Part shown: positions 1-6,101 of the stretch, piece by piece | Position numbering within the stretch: the stretch's first letter is position 1 | How the letters are laid out: the number at the start of each line of letters is the position of its first letter | Translations under genes and position numbers: made by a program | Assembly (NCBI GenBank): GCA_910578885.1 | Contig: CAJTSH010000026.1 | Span: forward strand, 1 to 46,073 | Source of the DNA: an uncultured Lachnospiraceae bacterium | GTDB lineage: Bacteria > Bacillota > Clostridia > Lachnospirales > Lachnospiraceae | Length of the DNA: 46,073 nt | Direction of reading: 5' to 3' | Notes under the pieces: model-generated | The model's database searches: none | Told to the model about the DNA's origin: nothing | The model's input: only the letters and a program-made list of their open reading frames with translations

Positions 1-23
1 TCCAGTGAGGAGTTATTTGTTTT

Positions 24-368
24 TTGTTAAAGAAAAATGCCGTATTTATGCGGCTTGTGGCGTTTCGCAAACGCCTATTTATCTATTACGAAGAAGGAGG
101 CGTTACACCAGATTATGTTCAATTGCCGGATGGTTATGCACTGGAAGAAGGGATGGAAAGTATTCTGTTTTTAAACAAGGAAGGATACTGTTGGGGAGCG
201 GGAAGTATATTTCCGGTTGTTGGAAATAAAATTATATTAAATGAGACGGCACGAAATTATTTTGACGAAAAGGATGTGTCTGTATGGGATACACCGGATT
301 TGCGCCGCAAAGCGGCAGATTCTTTGCAAATCTGTGTGCATCCGCCGGAGGCTCTAAGGAAGCGGTGA
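24..368 (+). CDS. Uncharacterised short protein, possibly a C-terminal fragment
   Basis: I do not recognise this 114-residue frame. It opens at TTG (24) after an in-frame stop at 6-8, with only a GTGAGG-like ribosome site near 5-10, so the start is uncertain and it may be the tail of a gene broken by a frameshift or by the window edge. The middle (about residues 38-75, with ESILFLNKEGY and a following GNKIIL strand) has the rhythm of the central part of the two lipoproteins at 1148 and 3564 (YILYLQK followed by a glycine-containing strand). It could therefore be a decayed relative from the same locus. This is weak, by-eye similarity. A terminator follows it. Confidence 0.35.
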   Translation: MLKKNAVFMRLVAFRKRLFIYYEEGGVTPDYVQLPDGYALEEGMESILFLNKEGYCWGAGSIFPVVGNKIILNETARNYFDEKDVSVWDTPDLRRKAADSLQICVHPPEALRKR

Positions 369-388
369 TTTAATCAGCGCTTCCTTAG
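354..388. repeat. 11-bp perfect inverted repeat over a stop codon
   Basis: CTAAGGAAGCG (354-364) is repeated inverted as CGCTTCCTTAG (378-388), and the TGA stop of the upstream frame (366-368) lies in the loop. In RNA this makes a stable hairpin, but without a clear T tract after it. It may form part of a double-hairpin terminator with the next structure, or be an operator. Confidence 0.55.
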
Positions 389-399
389 AAAAGAACGAA

Positions 400-425
400 A
401 AAGTGCAGGGTCTGCACTTTTTTGT
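400..425 (+). terminator. Rho-independent terminator
   Basis: AAAGTGCAG (400-408) and CTGCACTTT (412-420) form a nine-base-pair stem with a GGT loop, followed by further T residues. It separates the first short frame from the protease cassette. Confidence 0.8.
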
Positions 426-452
426 TTTTCAGATGGTGTAAGGGAAAAGGCG

Positions 453-481
453 TTTCACGAATAAAAAGTGCGTTTCACGAA
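453..481 (+). promoter_or_regulatory. Direct-repeat operator, cassette copy 1 (putative LytTR site)
   Basis: TTTCACGAA occurs at 453-461 and again at 473-481, same orientation, period 20 bases; the match extends to CGTTTCACGAAT. The pair ends eight bases before the -35 element of the protease promoter, as expected for an activator. LytTR-domain regulators are known to bind pairs of roughly nine-base direct repeats about two helical turns apart, and two LytTR genes lie downstream. That this is their operator is inference. A diverged pair stands before copy 2. Confidence 0.65.
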
Positions 482-488
482 TGAATAG

Positions 489-517
489 TTGGAAAATTCA
501 GAATATACATATATAAT
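489..517 (+). promoter_or_regulatory. Promoter of protease cassette copy 1
   Basis: TTGGAA (489-494), a 17-base spacer and a perfect TATAAT (512-517). The transcript would start near 524, leaving a 5' leader of about 64 bases before the protease start. Confidence 0.7.
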
Positions 518-587
518 AAAAGAAGATACAGAAAATAAAGGCGGCAATTGGTTTTAACAATGCAAAAGGCAGGAAGGAGAGTGAGGA

Positions 588-1145
588 ATGAAGAACAAAA
601 AGGCATTTGGAGTTATGGTAGCGTTGTTGATGTTTTTAAGTTTGCCATGTAATGTCTCAGCAGGGATACAGACAGGAGGGTTTGCGACGGGTAAATTGTC
701 TTATCGGGTAGAATGTGATACGAATTTTGCATCCTTAGCAACTGTAAGAGGTTATGTGCAGCGCTGGAATAACATCAGCAGTAATGTTGCGTTGACGTAT
801 ACTACATCCTATACGTCGAGTCAGATTGCAGTAATATATATGAAGTATGATGGCCCAGATAGTAATACCATAGGGGAGACGTCTTATTATCTGAATGGGA
901 ATCGAGTGAGTAATGCGGTGACGCGTACTGGAGCAGTATGTTCGGTATATAGAAATGAACATACTCTGCAAAACACAAGTGAAGCAAAAGCAGTAGCATA
1001 TGCATCTTGTGTACATGAGGTTGGACATGCATTGTCCTTATCACATTCGAGCAAGCCTGATGATGTAATGTATACGCCGAATAGAACTGTCACTATGCCA
1101 ACGTCTTCAGACAAATCATTCTTAAAATCGAAATGGGGGAATTAG
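588..1145 (+). CDS. Secreted metzincin-type metalloprotease, copy 1
   Basis: 185-residue secreted protein. Residues 1-25 are a Sec signal peptide (basic start, hydrophobic core, likely cleavage after VSA). The mature part is a minimal zinc protease: H143-E-V-G-H147-A-L-S-L-S-H153 is the HExxHxxxxxH zinc motif, and DDVMYTP (M161) fits the Met-turn, so it belongs with the metzincins, closest to matrixins. Matrixins usually have Gly at the third position after the second His; here it is Ser. Cys118 and Cys141 are kept in the paralogue and may form a disulfide. AGGAAGGAG sits before the ATG. The lipoprotein starts two bases after the stop, so the two are co-translated. No prodomain with a cysteine switch is visible. 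The substrate is unknown. Confidence 0.85.
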   Translation: MKNKKAFGVMVALLMFLSLPCNVSAGIQTGGFATGKLSYRVECDTNFASLATVRGYVQRWNNISSNVALTYTTSYTSSQIAVIYMKYDGPDSNTIGETSYYLNGNRVSNAVTRTGAVCSVYRNEHTLQNTSEAKAVAYASCVHEVGHALSLSHSSKPDDVMYTPNRTVTMPTSSDKSFLKSKWGN

Positions 1146-1147
1146 AT

Positions 1148-1942
1148 ATGAAAAAAAATAAATTCAAATGGATGCTTTTGGGATGTTGCATGTGTTTCTT
1201 GATTGGCGCATGTGGGAGGGGGCAATCGGCAAACAAGGCGGAAGCTCAGGAAAATGAGGTTATAACTGTGGAGAATATTGCTCCGGAACGAATATTGAAT
1301 TCAGATGCAATGTACTGGGGCTATACCTATGAGGAACTAAAAGAAAGTTCAGATGCGATTGCAAAAGTAAAGGTATTGGATGATTTGACTTCGGAAAATA
1401 GTTTTGCTGATTATGATGACGAGAATGGCTGGGTAATACGCTTCTGTTCTGCAAGGAGCGTGCAGGCGCTGGAATTTTATAAAAATGAAACAGACCTTTG
1501 GGTGGGAGATGTATTTAGAGTTCAGCAGAATGCAGCAATTTTTCCTTCAAATGGTGAATATTTTATGGATTCATTAAATGGGGAGGAACCACTGGTCAGG
1601 GGTGAGACATACATTCTTTATCTGCAAAAGGATAGTATTGCTATGAGCGGTGAACTGGTAATCATGTCCGGCGAAAATGGTCTGATTCATCTTGAGAACC
1701 TGACAGAAGATCAGAAGTTCTTTGACATTACGGTCAAGACACTCGCTGAATTTGAGTGTGAAATGGATGAGAAATTGAAAAACAAGCTGTTAGAAGCAGA
1801 AACAATCGCTTTCGCGCCGGAAGATATTAAGGAAAATACAGCAGAACTGGAGATTGGACTTGCGGAACAAGAGTGTGATGTGACGCTTGGATATGAGGAA
1901 ACAGAGGAAGGCGTCATGGCGGTATCCGTAGAACAAGAATAG
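1148..1942 (+). CDS. Lipoprotein of the protease cassette, copy 1
   Basis: 264-residue predicted lipoprotein. The start at 1148 is preferred over an in-frame ATG at 1133 because GGGGGA (about 1135-1140) gives proper spacing and the protein then begins with a typical signal: basic residues, a hydrophobic stretch and the lipobox L-I-G-A-C22. The mature part is acidic. A central stretch (about 85-175) alternates hydrophobic residues as in a beta barrel, and includes GETYILYLQK; the C-terminus is Glu-rich. I recognise no named domain. Its coupling to a secreted protease suggests a surface partner, inhibitor or substrate, but that is inference. The C-terminal third is almost identical to copy 2, whereas the middle has diverged. 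Confidence 0.8.
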   Translation: MKKNKFKWMLLGCCMCFLIGACGRGQSANKAEAQENEVITVENIAPERILNSDAMYWGYTYEELKESSDAIAKVKVLDDLTSENSFADYDDENGWVIRFCSARSVQALEFYKNETDLWVGDVFRVQQNAAIFPSNGEYFMDSLNGEEPLVRGETYILYLQKDSIAMSGELVIMSGENGLIHLENLTEDQKFFDITVKTLAEFECEMDEKLKNKLLEAETIAFAPEDIKENTAELEIGLAEQECDVTLGYEETEEGVMAVSVEQE

Positions 1943-2096
1943 AGGTTATTCTTATAGAGAAGACGGCAGGAATATTGAGGTAATCAATTGTGGCGGAAAT
2001 AGCCGAATTGCAGTTAAAGGATGTGGCGCTGGAGAATCAGTCGGGGAGGGTGATATGGTAGCAGAACTTATTCTGGAAAATGGAAACATAAGCTGA
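1932..2096 (+). other. Open remnant without a start, possible gene fossil
   Basis: After the lipoprotein stop, another frame stays open for 54 codons with protein-like composition (for example NIEVINCGGNSRIAVKGCG) and ends at TGA 2094-2096. There is no start codon at its beginning and no ribosome site. The equivalent interval behind copy 2 is much shorter and lacks it. It may be the tail of a deleted gene, or chance. Confidence 0.3.
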
Positions 2097-2115
2097 TGAA
2101 ATTGTTACAAGTCTC

Positions 2116-2144
2116 TTGTAAGAAGAAAATAGTTATGCTATAGT
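2116..2144 (+). promoter_or_regulatory. Promoter of LytTR regulator copy 1
   Basis: TTGTAA (2116-2121), a 17-base spacer and TATAGT (2139-2144). The -35 overlaps the right arm of the small inverted repeat TACAAG-TCT-CTTGTA, a possible operator. The regulator thus has its own promoter besides any read-through from the protease promoter. Confidence 0.55.
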
Positions 2145-2216
2145 AAAAAAGAAAATAATTAGAAATTCCATTAGTTATAGAATGTTCTGCTGTCAAAAGC
2201 AGTCTGGGAGGAGAAA

Positions 2217-2915
2217 ATGGGGATTATCATTGGAATCTGTGATAATGAGGATGAATGGAGAAATCAAATTTTAGAGTGTATTATGGAGTATATATCTGAT
2301 TGTCAGCAGACGATAGAATGCAGGATGTATGCTTCAGCGGAAGAATATCTGCAGGCGGAGCGGCATGCAGATATTCTTTTATTAGAAACAGGAATGACAG
2401 GGATGTCAGGAATCGAGTTAAAGGACAGGTTGGAAAAAACAGGAAGCAGAGAGGCAATTTTGTTTATCAGCAGCCATAAGGAACAGATGGGGGAAGCATT
2501 TGGCAAAAACGTATATGGTTTTTTGGAAAAACCGATTCAAAAGGAGCGGTTATTTGCATGTCTGAATAAAATCATAGCTGAGAGGAAGGCTTGTGTACCG
2601 ATAAGGATTAGAAAAGGCAGGTACATTCCGTCTGATGAGATTATGTATGTAAAATCAATAGATAAGTATGTGGAGATACATACGATAGATTCGGTAGAAG
2701 TGGGATACTTTAGCATGAAAGAGTGCGAAAGGGTTTTATCAGAGATGGGGTTTAGGCGTGTGCAGAAGTCCTATTTAATTCATTTTAAATACGTGACAAA
2801 AATGGGGGAGGAAATCGTAATGCAAGACGGAATGCTGATTCGTCCGATGCGTGGAACGGTGAAGGAATTAAAAGAGGAATATTCTGACTACAACCGAAGG
2901 CAGATAAGAAGATAA
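2217..2915 (+). CDS. LytTR-family response regulator, copy 1
   Basis: 232-residue regulator of the AgrA/VirR type. Residues 1-120 are a receiver domain: an acidic cluster (D9, E11, D12) at the first strand, FISS near 83-86 and the conserved Lys in FLEKPI (K105). The residue at the phosphorylation position is Glu57 (ADILLLE57) instead of Asp. Residues about 128-225 form a LytTR DNA-binding domain (YVKSIDKYVEIHT; FRRVQKSYLIHF). GGGAGGAG precedes the ATG. No histidine kinase is encoded nearby. Since Glu at this site can mimic phospho-Asp in some receivers, it may be permanently active; this is inference. Its likely target is the repeat pairs upstream of both protease genes. Confidence 0.88.
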   Translation: MGIIIGICDNEDEWRNQILECIMEYISDCQQTIECRMYASAEEYLQAERHADILLLETGMTGMSGIELKDRLEKTGSREAILFISSHKEQMGEAFGKNVYGFLEKPIQKERLFACLNKIIAERKACVPIRIRKGRYIPSDEIMYVKSIDKYVEIHTIDSVEVGYFSMKECERVLSEMGFRRVQKSYLIHFKYVTKMGEEIVMQDGMLIRPMRGTVKELKEEYSDYNRRQIRR

Positions 2916-2933
2916 CCGTAAAATAGTTGGGAA

Positions 2934-2959
2934 GAAAAAGCGCTGGATTGAGCTTTTTC
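2934..2959 (+). terminator. Terminator after cassette copy 1
   Basis: GAAAAAGC (2934-2941) and GCTTTTTC (2952-2959) form an eight-pair stem around a ten-base loop, with the T run inside the right arm. It starts where the sequence stops matching copy 2. Confidence 0.55.
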
Positions 2960-2975
2960 TGTGTATAAAAAAATG

Positions 2976-3003
2976 TTTCACGAAAAAAAGTGCATTTTAC
3001 GAA
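2976..3003 (+). promoter_or_regulatory. Direct-repeat operator, cassette copy 2 (putative LytTR site)
   Basis: TTTCACGAA (2976-2984) and TTTTACGAA (2995-3003) are spaced by 19 bases, one less than in copy 1 because the A run between them is a base shorter, and the right half has one substitution. The pair again ends just before the -35 element. Keeping the arrangement in both copies supports a functional site; the changes suggest weaker binding here. Confidence 0.6.
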
Positions 3004-3010
3004 TGGGTAG

Positions 3011-3039
3011 TAGAAAAATTCAGAATATACACATATAAT
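3011..3039 (+). promoter_or_regulatory. Promoter of protease cassette copy 2
   Basis: TAGAAA (3011-3016), a 17-base spacer and TATAAT (3034-3039). The -35 is poorer than TTGGAA in copy 1, so this copy may depend more on an activator. Confidence 0.6.
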
Positions 3040-3111
3040 AAAGAAAAAGTATAGAAAATAGAGAAGGTGGTTTGTTTTTGATAATGCAAAATGCAGGAAG
3101 GAGAAAGGGGA

Positions 3112-3561
3112 ATGAAGAGCAAAAAAATATATGATGGGAATTTTGCTTCAGTATCCACTATACAAAATTATGTACAGAAGTGGAATGGAATCAGTACCAA
3201 AGTGGCATTAACGTATACCACATCCTATGCATCAAGTCAAATTGCAGTAATATATATGACTTATACAAATTCTAATCCGAATGTTTTGGGAATTACACAT
3301 TATTATTATAATGGAAGTGAAGTAAACAATACCGCAACGCGCAATGGAGCTGTATGTTACATATATAAGGGGACGCATACTTCGCCAAATACAAGCGCTG
3401 CAAAGACTGTAGCTTATGCAACCTGTGTGCATGAGGTTGGACATGCACTGTCCTTATCACATTCTGATTCTTCGAAGGATGTAATGTATAGTGCGAATAT
3501 AAGCGTTACGACACCGTCATCTTCCGACAAATCATATTTAAATTCAAAATGGGGGAATTAG
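3112..3561 (+). CDS. Metzincin-type metalloprotease copy 2, signal peptide deleted
   Basis: 149-residue paralogue of the protease at 588. The start at 3112 matches copy 1 and has AGGAAGGAG before it; the frame stays open further upstream without support. The catalytic part is intact: H107-E-V-G-H111-A-L-S-L-S-H117 and Met-turn M125. Aligned with copy 1, the first five or six residues (MKSKKI) join straight to the YDGNFAS region, which is an in-frame loss of 36 codons removing the whole hydrophobic signal core and the mature N-terminus. The product should stay in the cytoplasm unless exported another way. It is either a decaying copy or a changed protein. The lipoprotein follows after two bases. 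Confidence 0.78.
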   Translation: MKSKKIYDGNFASVSTIQNYVQKWNGISTKVALTYTTSYASSQIAVIYMTYTNSNPNVLGITHYYYNGSEVNNTATRNGAVCYIYKGTHTSPNTSAAKTVAYATCVHEVGHALSLSHSDSSKDVMYSANISVTTPSSSDKSYLNSKWGN

Positions 3562-3563
3562 TT

Positions 3564-4358
3564 ATGGCAAAGAATAAATTGAAATGGATATTTTTATGTT
3601 GCTGCATTTTTCTTTTTGTAGGTGGCTGTGGGAAGCCGCAGCCGGCAGATAAAGCAGAGTCTGCAGAAAGCGATATGATTACAGTTGAAAACATAGCTCC
3701 CGATCATATATTAAATTCAGATGCACTGTATTGGAGCTATACTTATGAGGAACTGAAAGAAAAAGCGGATGCGATTGTAAAGGTAAAAGTATTGGACGAT
3801 TTAACTTTGGAAAATAGTCTCGCTGATTATGAGAGTGAAAATGGATGGGTGACGAATTTTTGCTCTGCAAGAAGCGTTCAGGCACTGGAATTTTATAAAA
3901 ATGAAACAGGGATTTCGATGGGAGATACTTTTCTGGTTCAGCAGGAAGCGGCGATATATATGTCCAACGGAGAATATTTTATGAATTCTTTAAACGGAGA
4001 GACGCCATTATTGAGAGATAATACTTATATATTGTATCTTCAGAAAGCCGATACGTCTATGAGCGGTGAACTGGTAATCATGTCTGGTGAAAACGGGCTG
4101 ATTCATCTTGAGAACCTGACAGAAGACCAGCAGTTCATCGATATTACAGTCAAGACACTCGCTGAATTTGAGTGTGGCATGGACGAAGAATTGAAAAATA
4201 AGCTGTTAGAGGCAGAAACAATTTCTCTTGCGCCGGAAGACATTAAGGAGAATACAGTGGAACTGGAGATTGGACTTGCGGAACAAGAGTGTGATGTGAC
4301 GCTTGGATATGAGAAAACAAAGGAAGGCGTCATAGCGGTATCGATAGAACAGGAATAG
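3564..4358 (+). CDS. Lipoprotein of the protease cassette, copy 2
   Basis: 264-residue predicted lipoprotein, paralogue of the protein at 1148 with the same length and layout. The signal ends in the lipobox F-V-G-G-C22. The start at 3564 follows the protease stop by two bases and uses the GGGGGA ribosome site at the protease 3' end. The N-terminal signal and the central region differ at many positions, while the region from about residue 170 on is nearly identical to copy 1, as if partly homogenised by gene conversion or under stronger constraint. No named domain recognised. Unlike its protease neighbour it still has an export signal. Confidence 0.8.
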   Translation: MAKNKLKWIFLCCCIFLFVGGCGKPQPADKAESAESDMITVENIAPDHILNSDALYWSYTYEELKEKADAIVKVKVLDDLTLENSLADYESENGWVTNFCSARSVQALEFYKNETGISMGDTFLVQQEAAIYMSNGEYFMNSLNGETPLLRDNTYILYLQKADTSMSGELVIMSGENGLIHLENLTEDQQFIDITVKTLAEFECGMDEELKNKLLEAETISLAPEDIKENTVELEIGLAEQECDVTLGYEKTKEGVIAVSIEQE

Positions 4359-4423
4359 GGGGATTTCCGGCAGAGAAGACGACAGGTATGTATGAATAAG
4401 CGGATATAATTGCTACAAGTCTC

Positions 4424-4449
4424 TTGTAAGAAGATAGTTATGCTATAGT
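4424..4449 (+). promoter_or_regulatory. Altered promoter of LytTR regulator copy 2
   Basis: The same elements as before copy 1 (TTGTAA 4424-4429, TATAGT 4444-4449, and the TACAAG/CTTGTA repeat) are present, but the spacer is 14 instead of 17 bases through a three-base loss. That is too short for good sigma-A recognition, so this regulator may rely on read-through from 3034. Confidence 0.45.
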
Positions 4450-4520
4450 AAAAAGAAAATCATTGGAATTTCCATAAGCTATAGGAGATTCTGCTGTCAA
4501 AGGCAGCCTGGGAGGAGAAA

Positions 4521-5228
4521 ATGGGGATTATCATTGGAATCTGTGATAATGAGGATAAATGGAGAAATCAAATTTTAGAGTGTATTATGGAGTATGCATC
4601 CGATTGTCAGCAGAAGATAGAATGCAGGATGTATGCTTCAGCGGAAGAATATCTGCAGGCGGAGCGGCATGCAGATATTCTTTTATTAGAAGCAGGAATG
4701 ACTGGGATGTCAGGGATGTCAGGAATAGAGTTAAAGGACTGGTTGGATAGAACAGGAAACAGAGAGGCAATTTTGTTTATCAGCAGTCATAAGGACCAGA
4801 TGGGGGAAGCATTTGGCAAAAATGTATATGGATTTTTGGAAAAACCGATTCAAAAGGAGAGGTTATTTGTTTGTCTGGATAAAATCATAGCTGCAAGGAA
4901 GGATCGTGGACAGATAAGGATTGGAAAAGGCAGGTATCTTTTCTCTGATAAGATTATGTATGTAAAATCAATAGATAAGTATGTGGAGATACATACGATA
5001 GATTCGATAGAAGTGGGATACTTTAGCATGAAAGAGTGCGAAAGGATTTTATCAGAGACGGGATTTAGGCGTGTGCATAAGTCTTATTTGATTCATTTTA
5101 GATACGTGATAAAAATTGAAGCGGAAATCGTAATGCAGGATGGAAGGATGATTCGTCTGATGCGTGGAACGGTGAAGGAATTAAAAGAGGAATATTCTGA
5201 CTATATCCGAAGGCAGGCAAGAAGATAA
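4521..5228 (+). CDS. LytTR-family response regulator, copy 2
   Basis: 235-residue paralogue of the regulator at 2217; I count roughly 34 substitutions over 232 aligned residues by eye. The layout is the same: receiver (1-120) and LytTR domain (about 131-228). Glu57 again replaces the phospho-acceptor Asp, so the substitution predates the duplication. The loop after it has three extra residues (GMSGMSG) from a nine-base tandem repeat. Differences in the LytTR part (for example Q183H, K191R and P210L in copy 1 numbering) could alter binding, but the domain framework is kept. GGGAGGAG precedes the ATG. No kinase is nearby. Confidence 0.87.
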   Translation: MGIIIGICDNEDKWRNQILECIMEYASDCQQKIECRMYASAEEYLQAERHADILLLEAGMTGMSGMSGIELKDWLDRTGNREAILFISSHKDQMGEAFGKNVYGFLEKPIQKERLFVCLDKIIAARKDRGQIRIGKGRYLFSDKIMYVKSIDKYVEIHTIDSIEVGYFSMKECERILSETGFRRVHKSYLIHFRYVIKIEAEIVMQDGRMIRLMRGTVKELKEEYSDYIRRQARR

Positions 5229-5250
5229 CCATAAAAAAGTTGGGAAGAAA

Positions 5251-5487
5251 ATGAAAGAATACATTATAAACCAGTGGAAAAATAAAAAAATAACTGTATT
5301 TTTAATTATGCTGGTTTTTTTTGTTGGCAATTTGGTCTTATCCGTTGGAATCAGTATGTCGGTGGAAGCAATAAAGCAGGCATACGATAAGAATTCGGGA
5401 GTCCCGAAGAAACAGTTGGAAATTAGGACCACATGCATGAGAGAGGTCAGCGCAGAAGATATGGGTGATGCGTATACAGCCGGCTGA
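5251..5487 (+). pseudogene. Truncated permease (FtsX-like N-terminus)
   Basis: 78 codons encoding a basic N-terminus, one strong membrane segment (about residues 14-38) and the beginning of an extracytoplasmic domain, then TGA. This looks like the first 10-20% of an ABC permease of the FtsX/MacB type; the rest of such a protein (usually 350-800 residues) is absent. After the TGA the same frame stays open for another 17 codons, so a nonsense change plus a deletion is likely. The ATG begins exactly where cassette copy 2 stops matching copy 1, suggesting the ancestral cassette continued into a transporter. Family assignment rests on the short N-terminus and is tentative. Confidence 0.5.
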
Positions 5488-6026
5488 AGGTATACGGTAG
5501 AGGAAGTGAGAATGGAAGTCATTCAACGTATAATAGAACAATAAATGCTAGAAGTATTAGAGTTTATCAGCCGCACCGCCATTTTGACAGAAAACTCCCA
5601 AAACAAAAATCTTCTATCAATTTGAAAAAATAGCAATGTGCACAAAACAGAAAAAAACTGTCGGAAAATACACTTCAAATCCCATAATTGGGTGAAAAAG
5701 TTATCCACATCTAAAAATGTGAAAATATCGAAAAAATTGAGTTATACACCAAGTTATGCACATTATCCACATGAAAAGTAAAAAAATCACAGGTTTACAT
5801 AGAAAAAAATACAAACGGATGTTTTGTGAAGAAATAATAAAGTTGATATCTTTTCAAAAGAACCCCCAAAAACTATTGACATTTCAGAAGTGAAAAACAT
5901 CAAAACTCTTAATATAAAAAGTCAGTAAATTTGTAAAAAAAAGGAAAAATAAACCGGCATATTTCTCAGGCAGGTTCATATCTAAGGGAAATAAGAGAGA
6001 AAAATGGGGAAACTATTTCCCAATAG
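5488..6026. other. Gene-free AT-rich interval
   Basis: About 540 bases without a credible gene on either strand; the open frames here lack ribosome sites and have no protein-like character. It contains a DnaA-box-like cluster (5701-5771), a CCCATAATTGGG partial palindrome just before it, A/T-rich sequence after it (about 5775-5960) that could melt easily, and GGGAAA-CTA-TTTCCC (6007-6021) upstream of the next promoter. Confidence 0.6.
5701..5771 (+). other. Cluster of four DnaA-box-like sequences
   Basis: Against the consensus TTATNCACA: TTATCCACA (5701-5709) and TTATCCACA (5763-5771) are perfect, TTATGCACA (5754-5762) is perfect and directly abuts the last, and TTATACACC (5742-5750) has one mismatch. 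All lie on the same strand within 71 bases, followed by AT-rich DNA. This is the kind of arrangement seen in origins or DnaA-binding control regions. No dnaA, dnaN, rpmH or rep gene is in the window, so what it does is unknown. Confidence 0.6.
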
Positions 6027-6055
6027 TTGAAAAAATTACAAGGTTTTGCTATACT
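6027..6055 (+). promoter_or_regulatory. Promoter of the WecG/TagA-like gene
   Basis: TTGAAA (6027-6032), 17 bases, TATACT (6050-6055). The inverted repeat GGGAAA-CTA-TTTCCC lies just upstream at 6007-6021 and may bind a regulator. Confidence 0.6.
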
Positions 6056-6101
6056 ACTTGAATAAAATGTCAGAAGGCTATGTATAATAGATGGTGGGTA
6101 T

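Larger units (their letters stand above)
453..5251 (+). repeat. Tandem duplication of a protease-lipoprotein-regulator cassette
   Basis: Unit 1 runs from about 453 to 2938 and unit 2 from about 2976 to 5251, each with operator, promoter, three genes and a second promoter. Homology at the right end stops sharply after GTTGGGAAGAAAA (2926-2938 and 5239-5251). Divergence is uneven: regulators and lipoprotein C-termini are very similar, while the protease N-termini and the post-lipoprotein spacers differ by deletions. Confidence 0.85.

Noticed and set aside
3091..3111. Seven-codon extension of protease copy 2 to an upstream ATG
   Set aside because: The ribosome site AGGAAGGAG lies inside this extension and the start at 3112 aligns with copy 1.
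5523..5708. 61-codon minus-strand frame in the gene-free interval
   Set aside because: No ribosome site, and the sequence is Phe/Leu/Ile-rich as expected from A/T-rich DNA read by chance.
5701..5771. Declaring the DnaA-box cluster to be the chromosome origin
   Set aside because: No dnaA, dnaN or rpmH nearby and genes on both sides read the same way; the evidence only supports a DnaA-binding cluster.
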